Source: Thermoleophilia bacterium
GTDB lineage: Bacteria; Actinomycetota; Thermoleophilia; Miltoncostaeales; Miltoncostaeaceae
Assembly (NCBI GenBank): GCA_029861485.1
Contig: JAOTZF010000144.1
Location: 1 to 5,059 of the forward strand
Direction of reading: 5' to 3'
Length of the DNA: 5,059 nt
Of this stretch, positions 5,046 through 5,059 are shown one piece after another (the stretch's first letter is position 1; each line of letters begins with the position of its first letter). The position numbers and the translations under genes are program-made. The notes beneath the pieces were generated by a model. The model saw only the letters and a list, made by a program, of their open reading frames with translations. It made no database searches and had not been told where the DNA came from.

Positions 5046-5059
5046 ATAGCACTGAGTTC

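Noticed and set aside
4990..5049. Very short frame (19 codons, GTG or ATG start) near the right end.
   Set aside because: The purine run AAGGGG is too close to the GTG (2 bases) and far from the internal ATG (11 bases), the peptide matches nothing, and it overlaps a stronger RNA stem.
1..5059. Search for CRISPR arrays, tandem repeats, insertion-sequence ends and integrase genes.
   Set aside because: No regularly spaced repeats, transposase motifs or paired terminal repeats were seen on either strand.

Overview
This is a GC-rich, gene-dense window with GTG and TTG starts in common use and lipoproteins of the Cys-Ser/Asp-rich type. That pattern suggests an actinobacterium, perhaps of the deep-branching soil or groundwater Thermoleophilia. 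This placement is an inference from composition and gene style, with no marker gene to confirm it.

Layout from left to right. (1) 62-478, minus: a short protein whose first half is the N-terminus of a Mn/Zn ABC-transporter binding lipoprotein and whose second half is the C-terminus of the matching membrane permease. They are joined in frame with the ATPase and most of both partners missing. A 20-bp inverted repeat resembling a metalloregulator operator still lies upstream. (2) 589-807, plus: a 72-residue protein with two membrane segments, a TTG start and a clear ribosome binding site. (3) 826-1527, minus: an exported cyclophilin-type peptidyl-prolyl isomerase lipoprotein, convergent with gene 2. 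(4) 1576-2808, plus: a geranylgeranyl-reductase-family flavoprotein. (5) 2780-3610, minus: a degenerate EAL-domain protein that overlaps the tail of gene 4 by 29 bp. (6) 3629-4810, plus: a DAO-family FAD-dependent amine/amino-acid oxidoreductase, divergent from the EAL gene. (7) 4811-5059: no convincing protein gene. It holds a GC-rich hairpin, a perfect 22-bp palindrome and then a stretch with several strong RNA-type stems.

The genes do not form one pathway. Adjacent genes always point in opposite directions, so nothing here looks like an operon. The two flavoproteins belong to different families with different likely substrates. The most unusual points are the in-frame transporter fusion that keeps a candidate metal operator, the EAL domain that has lost several catalytic residues while keeping a clean reading frame, and the structured right end. 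Two right-end stems need G-U pairs on the plus strand, and both lie just past a terminator-like hairpin. One possible reading of that end is the 5' part of a large structured RNA such as a group II intron continuing beyond the window.
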